Under the pieces are notes generated by a model that saw only the letters and a list, made by a program, of their open reading frames with translations, had not been told where the DNA came from and did not search any database. Shown one piece after another: positions 11,577 to 22,379 of a stretch of 64,000 nt of DNA (the stretch's first letter is position 1; every line of letters begins with the position of its first letter). Location of the stretch: the NCBI GenBank assembly GCA_018398815.1, contig CM031609.1, forward strand, positions 27,242,049-27,306,048, given 5' to 3'. The translations under genes were made by a program, and so were the position numbers. Source of the DNA: Conus ventricosus (lineage: Eukaryota; Mollusca; Gastropoda; Neogastropoda; Conidae).

Positions 11577-12511
11577 TAAAGTGGAACTGTGTCTGGTGGA
11601 TTATCTGCAGTTCTTCCTTTACAAAAGATCTTTGAGGAGCTGGCTGTTTCGTTGTGTCAGTTTCTCGTAAATAATACACGGGCGGATTCATCTTTACAAT
11701 CTTTTTTATTTCGTATGGTCAACACTCCAAACAGGATCTGTTGCCCTGATGCGGGTGTCCCCTTCTGCTTCCCCCCGGTAAATAAAGGTACCTTACCAAA
11801 CGGTAATAGTTTGCTGGTTGTACTAGAGTCTTCAGCAACATTTATTGTTTTTCTTTTGATTGCTTGTACGGGTTTTAGCCCTTTAAATTCTTCATTATTC
11901 ATTGCGCGCAAAACTGGGGGCAGTCTTCTAAACCCATTCTGCGTTGCGAGACTTGTCAATCAGCTCTCTGTGATACTGGTAGGAAAAAAGTCTTTCAGAT
12001 AACTGTTAAAGTTTTCAACTAAAGCCTGTGATCTTGAACTCCTGGGATGCCTCTTTTGATGGTAACTCTATGTATTAACAATAATTGATTCACTTGGCCT
12101 TTAAATTCTTTTCCATCATCGACTTGAATCATGCGAGGAAAGTTAGTGGCCCTCGTTGGTATATCAGTTGTATAGCAACAGCAACAGCAGAAGCACTCTT
12201 TTTGTGTTAATGTTCCGCATCTTTGTATCTTGAAGCTATGTCAATGACTGTGAGTGCGTACTTAAATCTTTTTCGTCTAATCGTATCAGAGGGTAAATAT
12301 AGAAGGTCCATTTGATGGGTGTCGTTCGGTATTGTATTGACAAAGTGTGTCTCTGTATTCGTCTAGGTGCAGGTAAATAAATTTGCCAAATCGCTTGTTT
12401 AGATAACCATTCTTTTGCTGTTTGTTCACTGACTCCCGCTGCTTGGCTTAGCTTTTTGATTGCTGTGATTCCCTTCCAATATCCTTTTGGCGAATAATAG
12501 ATTTTGTTCAT
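11577..12511 (-). pseudogene. Polinton integrase (retroviral-type), frameshifted
   Basis: Start ATG at 12511 on the minus strand gives MNKIYYSPKGYWKGITAIKK, then VSEQTAKEWLSKQAIWQIYL. This N-terminal 'YY-P-GYWKG' plus 'A-EWL-KQA-WQIY-P-PR-I' helix-turn-helix segment is highly characteristic of Polinton integrases. The catalytic core (about 12350-12000) is scattered over frames. The C-terminal part (11959-11657) keeps TSLATQNGFRRLPPV and NNEEFKGLKPVQAIKRK. It converges on the polymerase gene with only about 10 bases between stops, as in other Polintons. It would integrate element DNA; as read it is broken. Confidence 0.75.
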
Positions 12512-12514
12512 TTT

Positions 12515-12643
12515 TTATTCAGCTGAATTACGCGCAAAAAAATACAAAACAGTCATACCAACGACAATAAACCCGATTTCTTGCATCTTTTGTTTTTCTG
12601 ATGGTTGATAAAAGTTGCTGAATTTTGGTGGGGGCAATGTCTG
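12515..12643 (-). CDS. Short single-helix protein upstream of Polinton integrase, N-terminus missing
   Basis: On the minus strand, just before the integrase start, an open frame reads LPPPKFSNFYQPSEKQKMQ, then a helix EIGFIVVGMTVLYFFARN and a stop at 12515. The stop is three bases from the integrase ATG. A tiny one-helix membrane protein in this place is a feature I associate with Polintons. The upstream end runs into the candidate LTR at 12645 without an ATG, so it is truncated or interrupted there. Function unknown. Confidence 0.5.
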   Translation of the reverse strand, partial: QTLPPPKFSNFYQPSEKQKMQEIGFIVVGMTVLYFFARNSAE

Positions 12644-12766
12644 GTGTCACGACCGACCCCTGGAGGTCTGCCCTGACAGGATCGGTCTAGGTGGGAGTGA
12701 AGGGAGTGACTGACCTCACACGCCTCGCAAGAGCCCACACGAGAAAGATTACGATACAACACCCCA

Positions 12767-12772
12767 TTTATT
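12767..12772 (-). terminator. AATAAA polyadenylation signal in candidate LTR
   Basis: TTTATT on the plus strand is AATAAA on the minus strand, 122 bases before the putative LTR end at 12645. This fits the R-U5 part of an LTR read on the minus strand. Confidence 0.35.
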
Positions 12773-13254
12773 CACACCAACACACACAGCCCATAAATAA
12801 GCATTCCAACGCACACAACATGCACAATCACAATCAAGCACTCCAACAAAACACAACATGCACAATTATAAATAAACATTTCACCATATGACGTACACAA
12901 TCACAATTACAGTATTCCTGCACATATGACATATACACAATTATAAAGAAACATTTCCAGCATCGATCCCTTCTAACACCATGGAGTGCGTCCAAACCCC
13001 TGCCTCTGTCAAGTCTACTGGGAGCACCCTGTCGCACTAGGTGCTCCGAACCGGGTCGGTTCTCGCAGGGAGTCGCTTAAAGCCGACACCCCCGACTCAC
13101 GAGCAGGCAGTGAAGAGCGCGTCCCGGAGGAGGGGGGGGGGGGGGGGGGGGGACGTGGCGCTGTTACTGAGGTCCTGGACGGGGTCAGGGCCGGCCAGTC
13201 AAGACGGCGGGCTCCTCTACCAGTCCGCGGTCCCGACCCGAGCGTGGCTTCGAC

Positions 13255-13440
13255 CAGCGCGTGGCACCATCCAGTCCGTGGTCTCAGCCAGAGCGTGGCC
13301 TCAACCAGCACGTGGCACCATCCAGTCCGTGGTCTCAGCCAGAGCGTGGCCTCAACCCCGCACGTGGCACCATCCAGTCCGTGGTCTCAGCCAGAGCGTG
13401 GCCTCAACCAGCACGTGGCAACCATCCAGTCCGTACTCCG
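13255..13440 (+). repeat. 51-bp minisatellite, about 3.5 copies
   Basis: Units begin GTGGCACCATCC at 13261, 13312, 13364 and GTGGCAACCATCC at 13415, giving spacings of 51, 52 and 51. Each unit includes CCGTGGTCTCAGCCAGAGCG. The period is a multiple of three, so it reads open in several frames as a 17-residue repeat, but nothing else suggests coding. Confidence 0.85.
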
Positions 13441-13848
13441 GGTGAAGCCCCCGGGAGGGGGGAGGGAAACTTAGCTGGGAGGAGAGAAGAAGGGGAGGGA
13501 AGGAAGAAGGAAGGAGGAAGGAAGAAGGGTACTGGAACCCCGCCGTCAGTACAGTCTGACCCATGCTGTCAAATCTTAACAGCCACTTTGCATGATGGGC
13601 GAGGGGAAGTCTACTAAACGCACACAGTAAACCCATCGAACCAGGAATGTTCACTAGGGTCTTCTCACACGATGCAGGGAAAAGACTGCATTAAATCAAC
13701 AGGTTATAAAACAAATGTGAATTATCTTCACCCTTCTCTCACTCACATTTAACATTCACCTTTCTTAGGAAATAACCAACACAGCGACCATCGCTTTATA
13801 ACTGCCACCAACATTTGCAAATAATAATTCAATGGCATAATTGTCACC

Positions 13849-13856
13849 CTTTTATA
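13849..13856 (-). promoter_or_regulatory. TATA-box-like TATAAAAG in candidate LTR
   Basis: On the minus strand GGCTATAAAAGGGTG is a strong TATA context inside the putative LTR. It is about 1.1 kb from the AATAAA signal, which would make an unusually long transcribed part of the LTR. Confidence 0.3.
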
Positions 13857-14877
13857 GCCACATTTCAAAATAACACAAATCTCCAACCACGCAGTGCAAA
13901 CCCAAATCATTGCGTACGCACGCATCTCGAACGATAAAACCCTCAAGTTCTCCTTGCACACACAAACAGACGTTGGCCGAAGGATAAAGTCCGGCGAATG
14001 TGAAGCAGGGGCTGACGAGCCGAGACCAAGCAAGTTCCAACCCCGAATCACCAGGTACTTCTTCCCCATCCCCCCAGAGACTCCCGCATCACCATATGCA
14101 TAAACAGGAGAAAATTTTGGAATAATTTAGAATGGCCAGGTTAAAGATGAATTCACCAGAAAAGGTCTCAAACAATATTTCTCTTACAATTTTTCGAAAA
14201 CAAAAGAAAATTGCGCAAAAGAGAAGAAAAGCCGGCTAACAACAACAAACCAAAACAAACAAACCACCCGAAACTGATTCTTACCAGCTACCCCGTGGTT
14301 GACCCAGAAAGGCGGGTCAAACGACTCTCCTGCCCTTGTCCATCGAGAGAACAGAGGGCACAGGTGCGGAAAAAGAAGAAGTGAAGTCCCTCACCTACAG
14401 GCCGACAGTAGGAACCTGAAGAATGGACCGACTGTAACCCCCGATGATACGGTGAAGAACCAATACCGAGCAGGCGCTCCAGAGACATCTTCCCCTCGAG
14501 TGAAGAGCTAACCTTCCCCAGCAATTTCGGCCAACAGCCATGCTGCGTCACTGAGTGAGCATTACTTCAAACTACAAGAAACGAGCAACTGCCGACAGTT
14601 AAAAAAGACAGTCGAGAGGTCCGATAGACACAAGTTCGAGAGAAAAGGTACCACCACCCGTGAACCTACAGATAAATACAACGGGGCAGTGAATAAGATA
14701 GAGAGAGAGAGAAAACAAAACCGAAGTTGAGCTGAACGAACACCAAGGTGCAACCGCACCACAGCCACATCAAAGGACGGATACACACAACAGCAACGAC
14801 AATAAACAAACGAATAATTCCAATTCCGCCACCCTAATGGGTCAAACTGTCGTAGGCCTCGTGACAAACTCGTGACA

Positions 14878-17800
14878 CATAGTCTGACCAATTCCAAAAG
14901 TCAGTCAAGACCACACCACACCATCCCTAGACTATTGCCCTACAGCAATATTTCCCCATTCTCTTTGCAACTGAAGGGACGTCCTTGAGCACCAAAGACG
15001 AAATCTGAAGACACTGTACTGTAGTATGACAAAAGATAGCTAGTTATAGAACTTTAAAATACTTCATTCTACAATGATTGCAGCTCTGTGTGTGTGTGTG
15101 TGTGAGTGGTGTGTGTGAGTGTGTGTGTGTGTGTGGTGTGTGTGTGGTGTTGTGTGTGGTTGTGTGTGTGTCGCGCGTGTACTTAGGTAAGATAAGAATA
15201 TGTGCGTTAAGCCCACCCGACCGCAAAGGGCCCATCAGGCTTCACCACACGTTTAAATCAATCTCACAAGACATTTAAAATTAAAAAAAAAAAAAAAAAA
15301 AACACCTTTCACACATCTCTTAAATGACATCGTCTAGAAACCACCCAGAAACATTACGTAAAAATCTTCTTCCGTAAATCTTAAAATCGCGTGTACTTAA
15401 AATTTATAATAAAAGTTGTTTTAATTCCCCAAAAATTGAAGAAAAAAAAAAAATAAGCAACATTTACCTTACCCATACAGTAATTAATTTATTCACTAAC
15501 ACACAGCAATTTACTAATCTTGGCCATTTCCAAGTGTTTACCACTGTATAGGTAGTTGCATCAAATTAATCAAGTTTTTTTGTCTTATAGGCTCAGTCCA
15601 AATTGAGTCACTGCCACATCATTCAATCAAAAAAATTTTAAAGTAGAACATTGCGGACAATATATGAGGAAAAGAAAGAAACTTTTTCCCCCCATACTGT
15701 ACGCATCAACTCTAAAAGATTGATATATGTAGAACTCTTTTTAAACAATAAAGAATCACCACTGAATGAATTTATATCACTTGTTTTTTGCCAACTACTT
15801 CCACCTGTAACTCAAAAATTCTTCTAGGCCAAATGGTCACAAAATTTTCTTATTTTTTCTTTTTTTCTTCTTCAAACTCCACAGAACAAGGCTAAAGATA
15901 AACTTCCACAGAAGCGGATGAATGAATCTGAAGACATAGTCACAGCTTCAGCCTGGGCTATTGTTCAGCTATGCAGCAAAGTTGATGTTTGTTACTCACT
16001 GACAGTTTGTCTTGATTTCATCTATTAACACGCTGACACGAGCTCAGAATGGACTCAGGAGTTTATGCTAGTAACCATCACACACACGAACATCTTGCGA
16101 CTGTTTTTTAACAGAAAATTGTAAGTGGAAAGACGTTTGCCGACAAAATACCAAAATGCATATCATGGCACAAAGAAAACATGGCAAAGTAATTTTCAAC
16201 TCCCATCTGTTTTAATGACCGATCAAGAACACAGATGGCAAATATGACAGAACTGACTGCTGGTTCGTTAACACCTGGTTTTTAAGTATTGACCGCATTC
16301 ATGCTGCGATAGAAGAATTCTAAGTATGCTATGGTTTTATGCAAGCAGCAGAGAAATGGATGGTATCGGATGCAATAAAAACAGCACATCCCTATGCGCC
16401 CTTTGATGTAAGCTCTATAAATTCTTGTAATAGACCAGAAATACTATGTACAATTGGAAACACTGCAACGAGATCTTTGCATCACCAAAACATGTGATTT
16501 GAAAAAGGAACAGTTCTATAAATTTTTCAAAATGGCTCTAAAAAGATTCCCATAATGATCTGTGGCACAGCCAAAAGGCTTCAGTAACAATGTTAAGAAC
16601 TAAACAATTCCTGAACAATTCAAGACTGACTGATGTCTCAACGCCTTTGCACAGAAAGCTATTTGTTTCATTTTATTGGATTTAAAGTCAAAGGATAAAG
16701 ACTAAGATTAAGACTAAGATTACTATTCTCAGCCATGAAGCATAATTTGAATGACTGTATAAAAAAAACTATATCCTGTTACTGTAACGCATTCATATGA
16801 ATTTTGTCTTTACCGACAGAAGATGTTAAGCTGGCATTCATTTGAAGAAAAAGAAAACAAGAGGATATTTCAGTGACAATGACTGACTGAATCGTAAATT
16901 TAAAAGAGGCACATAAAAAATTCTAATGACTTCATCACTTACCAAGTTCATGCAGATGAACTTCAAAGAACAGTTCAGTAGGCACTCTAATTATGCTTGT
17001 TAATAATTCACATCTCAGAATAAACGATTGTCAGCTTTTGCTGTTCCACATGACCGAGTGAGGCAGAGAAGAAATGATTCGAACCTCAGCACTACGGCAA
17101 CAGGTGTGACAGTCTGGCGCATGAGTACGAAATGTAACACGCCATTTAAACATTTCACGCTAAAATACTGCATGCAAACCAGAAATCTGAAGCTCTGATA
17201 GCCTGTAGAAATATCCAACAAAATCATCATCTTTCTTTTAACTTTTAACTCTCACTCTGCCTAATGGCACCACACTACACTCCACCCTTCTTGATTGACT
17301 ATATCTCCTTTCCACTTAAGGTATTTAGGAAGCTGAGTGTTAAGACTGCTGTTTAAGACAATGTCCACAGTTAGTCAAGTCGCTACCATAGTACAACTAC
17401 CTAGGCAAACATAGAAAGAAAAAAAACTGTGGTTACAGCAACCTGACCGACTATAACAATTAGAAATACAATATTTAGGAAAGAGAAAAAGAAAGAAAAC
17501 CCTGAACTCTGAAGGCAACAGAAAACAAACTCCTATGATTATCAGTGAGCTATGGAAACCTGAAAATGAAGGTAATTCACATAATCTCAAAAATTAAAGA
17601 CTGAAATGACAAAAAAAAAGGTAACAAGACTGCTACACACACTTATATATTTATAAACATGTGTATTTGCATGGCTTACCACTTTCTACCAATCTAAAAA
17701 ATTTTACACTGAAAAAAATCCATGGGTGTAGTGCACATCATGTTTTCAATATTGTAGCAAAAGATTAGTCTTATTGTGAAATCTTGTGTTTACAATCTTC

Positions 17801-18650
17801 TTTGCAAAAAAAGGACAGTTACAACTCTGTGTGCCTGCTTTGACAACTCACAAGGAAAATAAAACATCAAAAGTGATTGATAAAAGCCAAACCAATGGTC
17901 CTGGTCTTAGCTGGACTAAAACGGGTACACCATTACCACTTGATGCTCAGAGGTTCGTCATATTGTATGATTGCACCATTTTGAACGAAAATTAAAAACT
18001 CTTCCATGGGCAGGAAGCAGGAAGAAAAGCGGTAGGAGGAAGAGGGGGGGGTGGGGGGGGGGGGGGGCAGAGCTATATATTAATATATTTTTGTAGGTGG
18101 GAATTACAATTTGATTGAAAGACCCAAACACAAAAGTGAACTCCGTGCACTATGGACTGTCGGCTACACATGTGCTTGCCATCACAAAACTTACCATCAC
18201 CACAAATTCCAGCTGACCTACCAATCCTATTCTTTCTTGGCCATGTTACTATTGTTTTACGACGACCCGACCTTTTTTTTTTTTTTTGCCTCAGATTCAC
18301 CTCAAAACAATACCCCAAAATATTGTTTGCTCATGTTGAGAGCAACAATGAGTGATGATGACAGGTGATTCTGTTCAAGAAGACTGTGAACAATTTTGAA
18401 GCTGAAGTGCTGCTGAATTAATAACGATGGCTCAGAAAATTTTGTAGACCATGTGGATGCAGTTGCACTCACTTCAAACTTAAGTGGCATGCGTTAAAGA
18501 GCCAGCTGGCTCTGTTATTACCAGAAAAGGGTAATTGACTACAACAGAACAGATAGTCAAATATGTCTTGGTTAAAGAAACAACCAACACACAAAAAAAA
18601 GACACATTCACATCAGACATTTACTTTGATTTTTACATGAAATTTGGTCT
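14878..18650. other. No gene found; AT-rich non-coding sequence
   Basis: This stretch has an imperfect (TG)n at 15088-15172, an A tract at 15282-15302 and a G-rich tract at 18042-18067. A motif CCGACCGCAAAGGGCC at 15218-15233 recurs at 55446-55461. Frames here are short and carry no recognisable domain. Part could be intron of the minus-strand gene whose first exon is at 21641-21745, but no further exon could be identified. Confidence 0.6.
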
Positions 18651-18663
18651 TGTTTTGATGTAA

Positions 18664-18664
<1 letters not shown>

Positions 18665-18729
<65 letters not shown>

Positions 18730-18748
18730 GTGTGTGTGTGTGTGTGTT
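18665..18748 (+). repeat. (TG)n microsatellite, about 82 bp
   Basis: Uninterrupted except for one GC step near 18725. It is followed within 35 bases by an A tract (18782-18804). Confidence 0.95.
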
Positions 18749-18949
18749 GAGAAAGGTAAGCAGTTACACAATGTACCATGCAAAAAAAAAAAAAAAAAAA
18801 AAAAGAAAAAAGTTCATAGTTAACAGGTTAAACAGAATGTGCAGACTGGCTTCAGAAAATTTAATAGCCTAAGAACCAAAAGTGAAGTCTATTTTCAACT
18901 TTCTCAAGCATAGCTTCTGAGAACTTCACAAGCAGCATTATAAGTACTA

Positions 18950-19701
18950 CAAGATGCGAAGCATATAAACGTACTCCCAGTTTTCCAAACCGCTTATAAA
19001 TCAGCCAAGTGCTTTATGAGATAAGAAATAAAGGCAAAATAACGGTTTTAATGGTTATTTAACCAATGTACACTTTTGAAACTGGTATTTTAGTCCTCAC
19101 TGGGCTAAAGCCTGTGTACATACCAAATTTCATCCAAATCGGACAATATGTCAAGAATAACAGTTTTTAAGGTCAGATTTTGAAACACTGCATGGAAGTG
19201 CCATTTGTATGTGATGACCTTTCTATATACAAAATTGCATTAAAATCCACCAATATATAAAAAAAAAAAAAAATAACGGCAAAATAACGGTTTATCGGTT
19301 ATATAACCGATATACACTTTTGAAACCGGTATTTTAGTCCTCACTGGGCTAAAGCCTGTGTACATACCAAATTTCATTCAAATTGGACAATATGTCAAGA
19401 ATAACGGTTTTTAAGGTCAGATTTTGAAACACTGCATGGAAGTGCCATTTGTGTAATAACCTTTCTATATACAAAATTTCATTAAAACACACCAATATAT
19501 TAAAAAATAACGGCAAAATAACGGTTTAACGGTTATATAACCGATATGCACTTTTGAAACCGGTATTTTAGTCCTCACTGGGCTAAAGCCTGTGTACATA
19601 TCAAATTTCATCCAAATTGGACAATGTCAAGAATAACGGTTTTTAACGGTCAAATTTTGGAACACTATACAGAAGTATATACCAAATTTCATTAAAATCC
19701 A

Positions 19702-19746
<45 letters not shown>

Positions 19747-20425
19747 CGGCAGAATAACAGTTTTTAACGGTTGTTTAATCCATTTTCAGCATTACATCAC
19801 TTACATATGGACAGAGGATCCGATTTGTCACAAGATCATCCAAACCGCTTATAAATTGGCCAAGTACTTTCTGAGATATTCCATAAAGAAGAAAAACCGT
19901 TACAGGCCGTTACAACCATTAGTAACGGCTATAACAGGGCAAACTAAAACATCAGGCATCATCCGTGACCCATAATGAACTGCTAATTTTCATAAAGGTC
20001 GGCCAAGTACTTTCTGAGATATTCCATAAAAAAGAAAAACTGTTACAGGCCGTTACAGCCGTTAGTAACGGTTATAATGGTAAACTAAAACACCGGGCAT
20101 TATTCGTGACCCATAATGAACATACCTACAAATTTTCAGAAAGATCGGCCAAGTACTTTCTGAGATATTCCATGGAGAAGAAAAAGCGTTACAGGCCGTT
20201 AGTAACGGCTTTAACCGTAAACTAAAACGTCGGGCATCATCCTTGACCCATAATGAACATACCTACAAATTTTCAGAAAGATCGACCCAGTAGTTCTGTC
20301 TGGAGCGAGTGGAACACATTTTGACCACGGACACACACACAGACAGGCAGACAGACACACAGACAGCATTTCTTCATTCCCATTCTAAAGTACTCCCTGT
20401 TCTTTAAGAACTTGGAGTACAATAA
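18950..20425 (+). mobile_element. Terminal-repeat element with internal tandem repeats, copy A
   Basis: The left end reads AAGATGCGAAGCATATAAAC then GTACTCCCAGTTTTCC. The right end reads AAAGTACTCCCTGTTCT, a short loop, and AAGAACTTGGAGTAC, a hairpin whose inner arm mirrors the left GTACTCCCAGTT. Copy B at 33388-33705 (minus) shares both ends, which fixes the limits. The inside has three copies of a 234-244 bp unit (anchor TAGTCCTCACTGGGCTAAAG at 19091, 19335, 19569), three or more copies of a 143-146 bp unit (anchor GGCCAAGTACTTTCTGAGAT at 19858, 20001, 20147) and an (AT)n at 19703-19744. A GACAG/CACAC-rich stretch (20330-20370) precedes the hairpin. It has no coding capacity. A MITE or foldback element is the likely class. 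Confidence 0.65.
19703..19744 (+). repeat. (AT)n microsatellite
   Basis: About 21 AT units, inside copy A of the terminal-repeat element, between the two classes of internal tandem repeat. Confidence 0.9.
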
Positions 20426-20514
20426 AACTGACACAGAGGTCATACAGTGGAACAGCCAGCTCCTTCTTCTTCTTTCTTTGAGTGTCCACCTTCATCGAGT
20501 TGAAGATTCTGACA

Positions 20515-20847
20515 CTTGCGTGTGTATGACCGTTTTTTATCCCGCCATTAAGGCAGCCATACTCCAACTTCGGGGAAGGTGCATGCTATGTGTAGCGTGT
20601 CATCCATACCAACGGCCAAACTGGCCTTCTCTTCCGAAAGTTGGTGATGGGATTTTACGTGTGTGCAAGATGTTGTGCATGCGTTCACACACGGAACCTC
20701 GGTTTATAGTCTCATTCGAAGGACTGTATGGGAATGGAGTCAGAACCAATGTTAACTCCGAGGGAAAAATCCCCCTGTACCGAAATTCGAACCCGTAACC
20801 CCAGGATCACGAGTCGGGCGCTCTACCAACTGAGCTATTCCGGCCCC
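20515..20847 (-). mobile_element. tRNA-derived SINE, near full length
   Basis: On the minus strand the head reads GGGGCCGGAATAGCTCAG, then TTGGTAGAGCGC (RNA polymerase III A box TAGCTCAGTTGG) and, about 30 bases on, GGGTTCGAATTTC (B box). Past the head comes a conserved body (GTTAACATTGGTTCTGACTC) and a distal motif on the plus strand GACCGTTTTTTATCCCGCC at 20527-20545 that recurs at 52530 and 62127. The acceptor arms do not pair as in a working tRNA, so this is a SINE and not a tRNA gene. Confidence 0.75.
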
Positions 20848-21640
20848 TCTTGTAACAAAGTGCTACAAGAACTGCTTGTCCATCCAAAGTACTGAGAGAA
20901 CTTAATGGGCACAGTCCCTCTGAGTCTGACAGAAGATGTACAGCATGTACTGCCATGTGGTACAAAGCACAGGATGAAAAGCCTACAAAGCTGAAACCTC
21001 AACCCCACCCCCACCCCCTGCCCACCCCCAACCATTAATGATTAAGATCTCCACATTATCAGTCAACAGTTTCCGTTTTCTAGTATATAACACAGTTAAA
21101 GTAATTTTCTTTCCTTTCTATTGTAAATGGAACAATTCATCCCTGGTGACCACAGAAGCCATGTGGACACCTTTCTTTGTGTTCACAGTCTCTCATTCTC
21201 AGTCTCACATACACTGCTTAAACATTGATACTTTACTTTTTTTTCAAGGGCTAGCTTCTCACAGCTTTGACATAATAATCAAACTTTTGATTGTGTTCGC
21301 TTTACGGAAAAAAAAGAACTTCACGAAGACAGCAGAGCTGAGTCACACTTAAATAGTTCTAACTATGCTAAGCACTTCAGTAGCGTGTGACCGAGAAAAT
21401 GCCGACAACGCAATTATCAATTTCTTTGTTTCTGTGTACGGAATCCTCGATGAAGTAACAGAAAATGTTTGCCAACTCAATCTACAATCCAAGTCAAACA
21501 TATGTATACAATTACTCTGTGTTTACATGTGTGATATGAATTGTCAAGGACGAACGACGTGCTTTGTGCCCTTTCTGGTTTCATTATCAAGGCTTTCGTT
21601 TGTTCATGAGACTTCCTTTTGATCGAATCGCAAGACTTAC
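20848..21640. other. No gene found upstream of SINE
   Basis: Ordinary non-coding sequence with short random frames. It lies inside the presumed first intron of the minus-strand gene starting at 21745. Confidence 0.5.
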
Positions 21641-21745
21641 CTGGCTCAGTCTTTTAAACCCGTTTCCTTCATACTGCCATTCCTCGGTCGCCTTAAAGAC
21701 TGATTTTCTCTTGGTCCCCCTCTTGTTTTTGTGAAACCGATCCAT
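21641..21745 (-). CDS. First coding exon of an unidentified gene (35 codons)
   Basis: ATG at 21745 opens a very basic N-terminus, MDRFHKNKRGTKRKSVFK, continuing EEWQYEGNGFKRLSQ. It stops precisely at a consensus donor CAG|GTAAGT (GTAAGT at 21640-21635), phase 0. The lysine/arginine cluster would suit a nuclear or nucleolar protein. I do not recognise the family, and no second exon was found downstream on this strand within the window. It faces the plus-strand gene at 23149 head to head, 1.4 kb apart. Codon use and the exact donor make a real exon likely. Confidence 0.55.
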
Positions 21746-22272
21746 TTTAAATACGGTAAAAATTAGCAGAATATACTTTGTACTTCCCGAAGAGGTACTC
21801 AAGCGGTAATTTTTGCACGCATGCGCAAACGAAGCATCACGGAAGTCATTCTTTTAGTCTCGCACTCCTTGTCCATGTTTTTTAAAAAAAATCTATTTAG
21901 TTATATTCTGAAATATATAATATTTTTCACAAGTCATGTAACTCATACATTCAAAAGATATTCCGTGACTTTGTTCTTTCTGATATGATATCTAATTTAG
22001 TTTCGGATAGTCTCGTGATCTGCGAGTTCAAGTTGCCCATGGAGAACACAAGCTGTGTGTGTGGAATCCCACAAACTGGTGATCGAATATGATCATGACT
22101 GGATCCACAGTTTTCCTTCTGGTTGTCTTATCTTCCATTTTAACTGTTTAATACAGGCTTGCTTCAGCACTTTTCTTGCAAATATTACAACCAATCCAGT
22201 TTCCAGACACGCGATAGATATCACGTGATTGTTAGCAGACGAATAATTCCGTAGCAGACGACATCACTTTGC

Positions 22273-22328
22273 TCGACTGGTCTACGCATTATTATTTTGG
22301 TCGACGGGTCTACGCATTATTATTTGGT
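22273..22328 (+). repeat. Two direct 28-bp repeats in the divergent intergenic region
   Basis: TCGACTGGTCTACGCATTAT starts at 22273 and TCGACGGGTCTACGCATTAT at 22301; each continues TATTT(T)GG. The pair lies between two head-to-head genes, close to a possible transcription start, and could be a duplicated regulatory element. This is inference from position. Confidence 0.6.
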
Positions 22329-22373
22329 TCACGGAGGACTGTTTCGCGTAAGGGCAGGAATCAAGAATACGTG

Positions 22374-22379
22374 TAAGTG
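22374..22379 (+). promoter_or_regulatory. Possible splice donor GTAAGT of a 5' untranslated exon
   Basis: AATACGT|GTAAGTG fits a donor. Together with an acceptor such as CTTCAGCTAG at about 23057 it would remove a 5' UTR intron before the start codon at 23149. No coding evidence supports it. Confidence 0.25.

Larger units (their letters stand above)
3481..12643. mobile_element. Polinton/Maverick (adintovirus-like) element, internal part, degraded
   Basis: Nine kilobases carry, in a typical Polinton mix of strands, a minor-capsid-like fragment, two conserved virion-type proteins, a major capsid protein, a small hydrophobic protein, a family B DNA polymerase and a retroviral-type integrase. 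Complete Polintons are about 15-20 kb with terminal inverted repeats. Here the left side stops at an A tract inside the minor-capsid-like frame and the right side stops at a candidate LTR. I did not find the packaging ATPase, the cysteine protease or the inverted repeats. All larger genes have several frameshifts or stops, so as read the copy is not intact. Base composition is clearly more AT-rich than the next 2 kb on the right. Confidence 0.85.
12645..14877 (-). mobile_element. Candidate solo LTR of an LTR retrotransposon (minus orientation)
   Basis: The block starts TGTCACGACC and ends CTCGTGACA, so its ends form the inverted pair TGTCACGA/TCGTGACA with the TG...CA limits of LTRs. Read on the minus strand it has TATAAAAG (13856-13849) and an AATAAA signal (12772-12767) about 120 bases from the end, as expected for an LTR. 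No internal coding region or second LTR is present. A perfectly placed target duplication was not found: GTCTG occurs at 12639-12643 and 14882-14886, offset by one and four bases from the ends. Composition differs sharply from the AT-rich Polinton to the left. It carries a 51-bp minisatellite and a G tract (13131-13152). A non-LTR explanation remains possible. Confidence 0.5.

Noticed and set aside
11589..12002. 137-codon plus-strand frame
   Set aside because: It is antisense to the integrase C-terminal region, which carries family-like sequence on the minus strand.
13041..13445. Repeat protein with 17-residue units
   Set aside because: Open frames exist on both strands because the 51-bp period is a multiple of three; there is no start context, no conserved domain, and it lies inside a putative LTR.
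18950..20425. Helitron
   Set aside because: A terminal hairpin is present, but there is no TC start or CTRR end, and the inner hairpin arm mirrors the left end, which fits a terminal-inverted-repeat element better.
20773..20846. tRNA gene on the minus strand (and the similar one at 27950-28023)
   Set aside because: A and B boxes are good but the acceptor arms do not pair and the same SINE body follows in both, so these are SINE heads.
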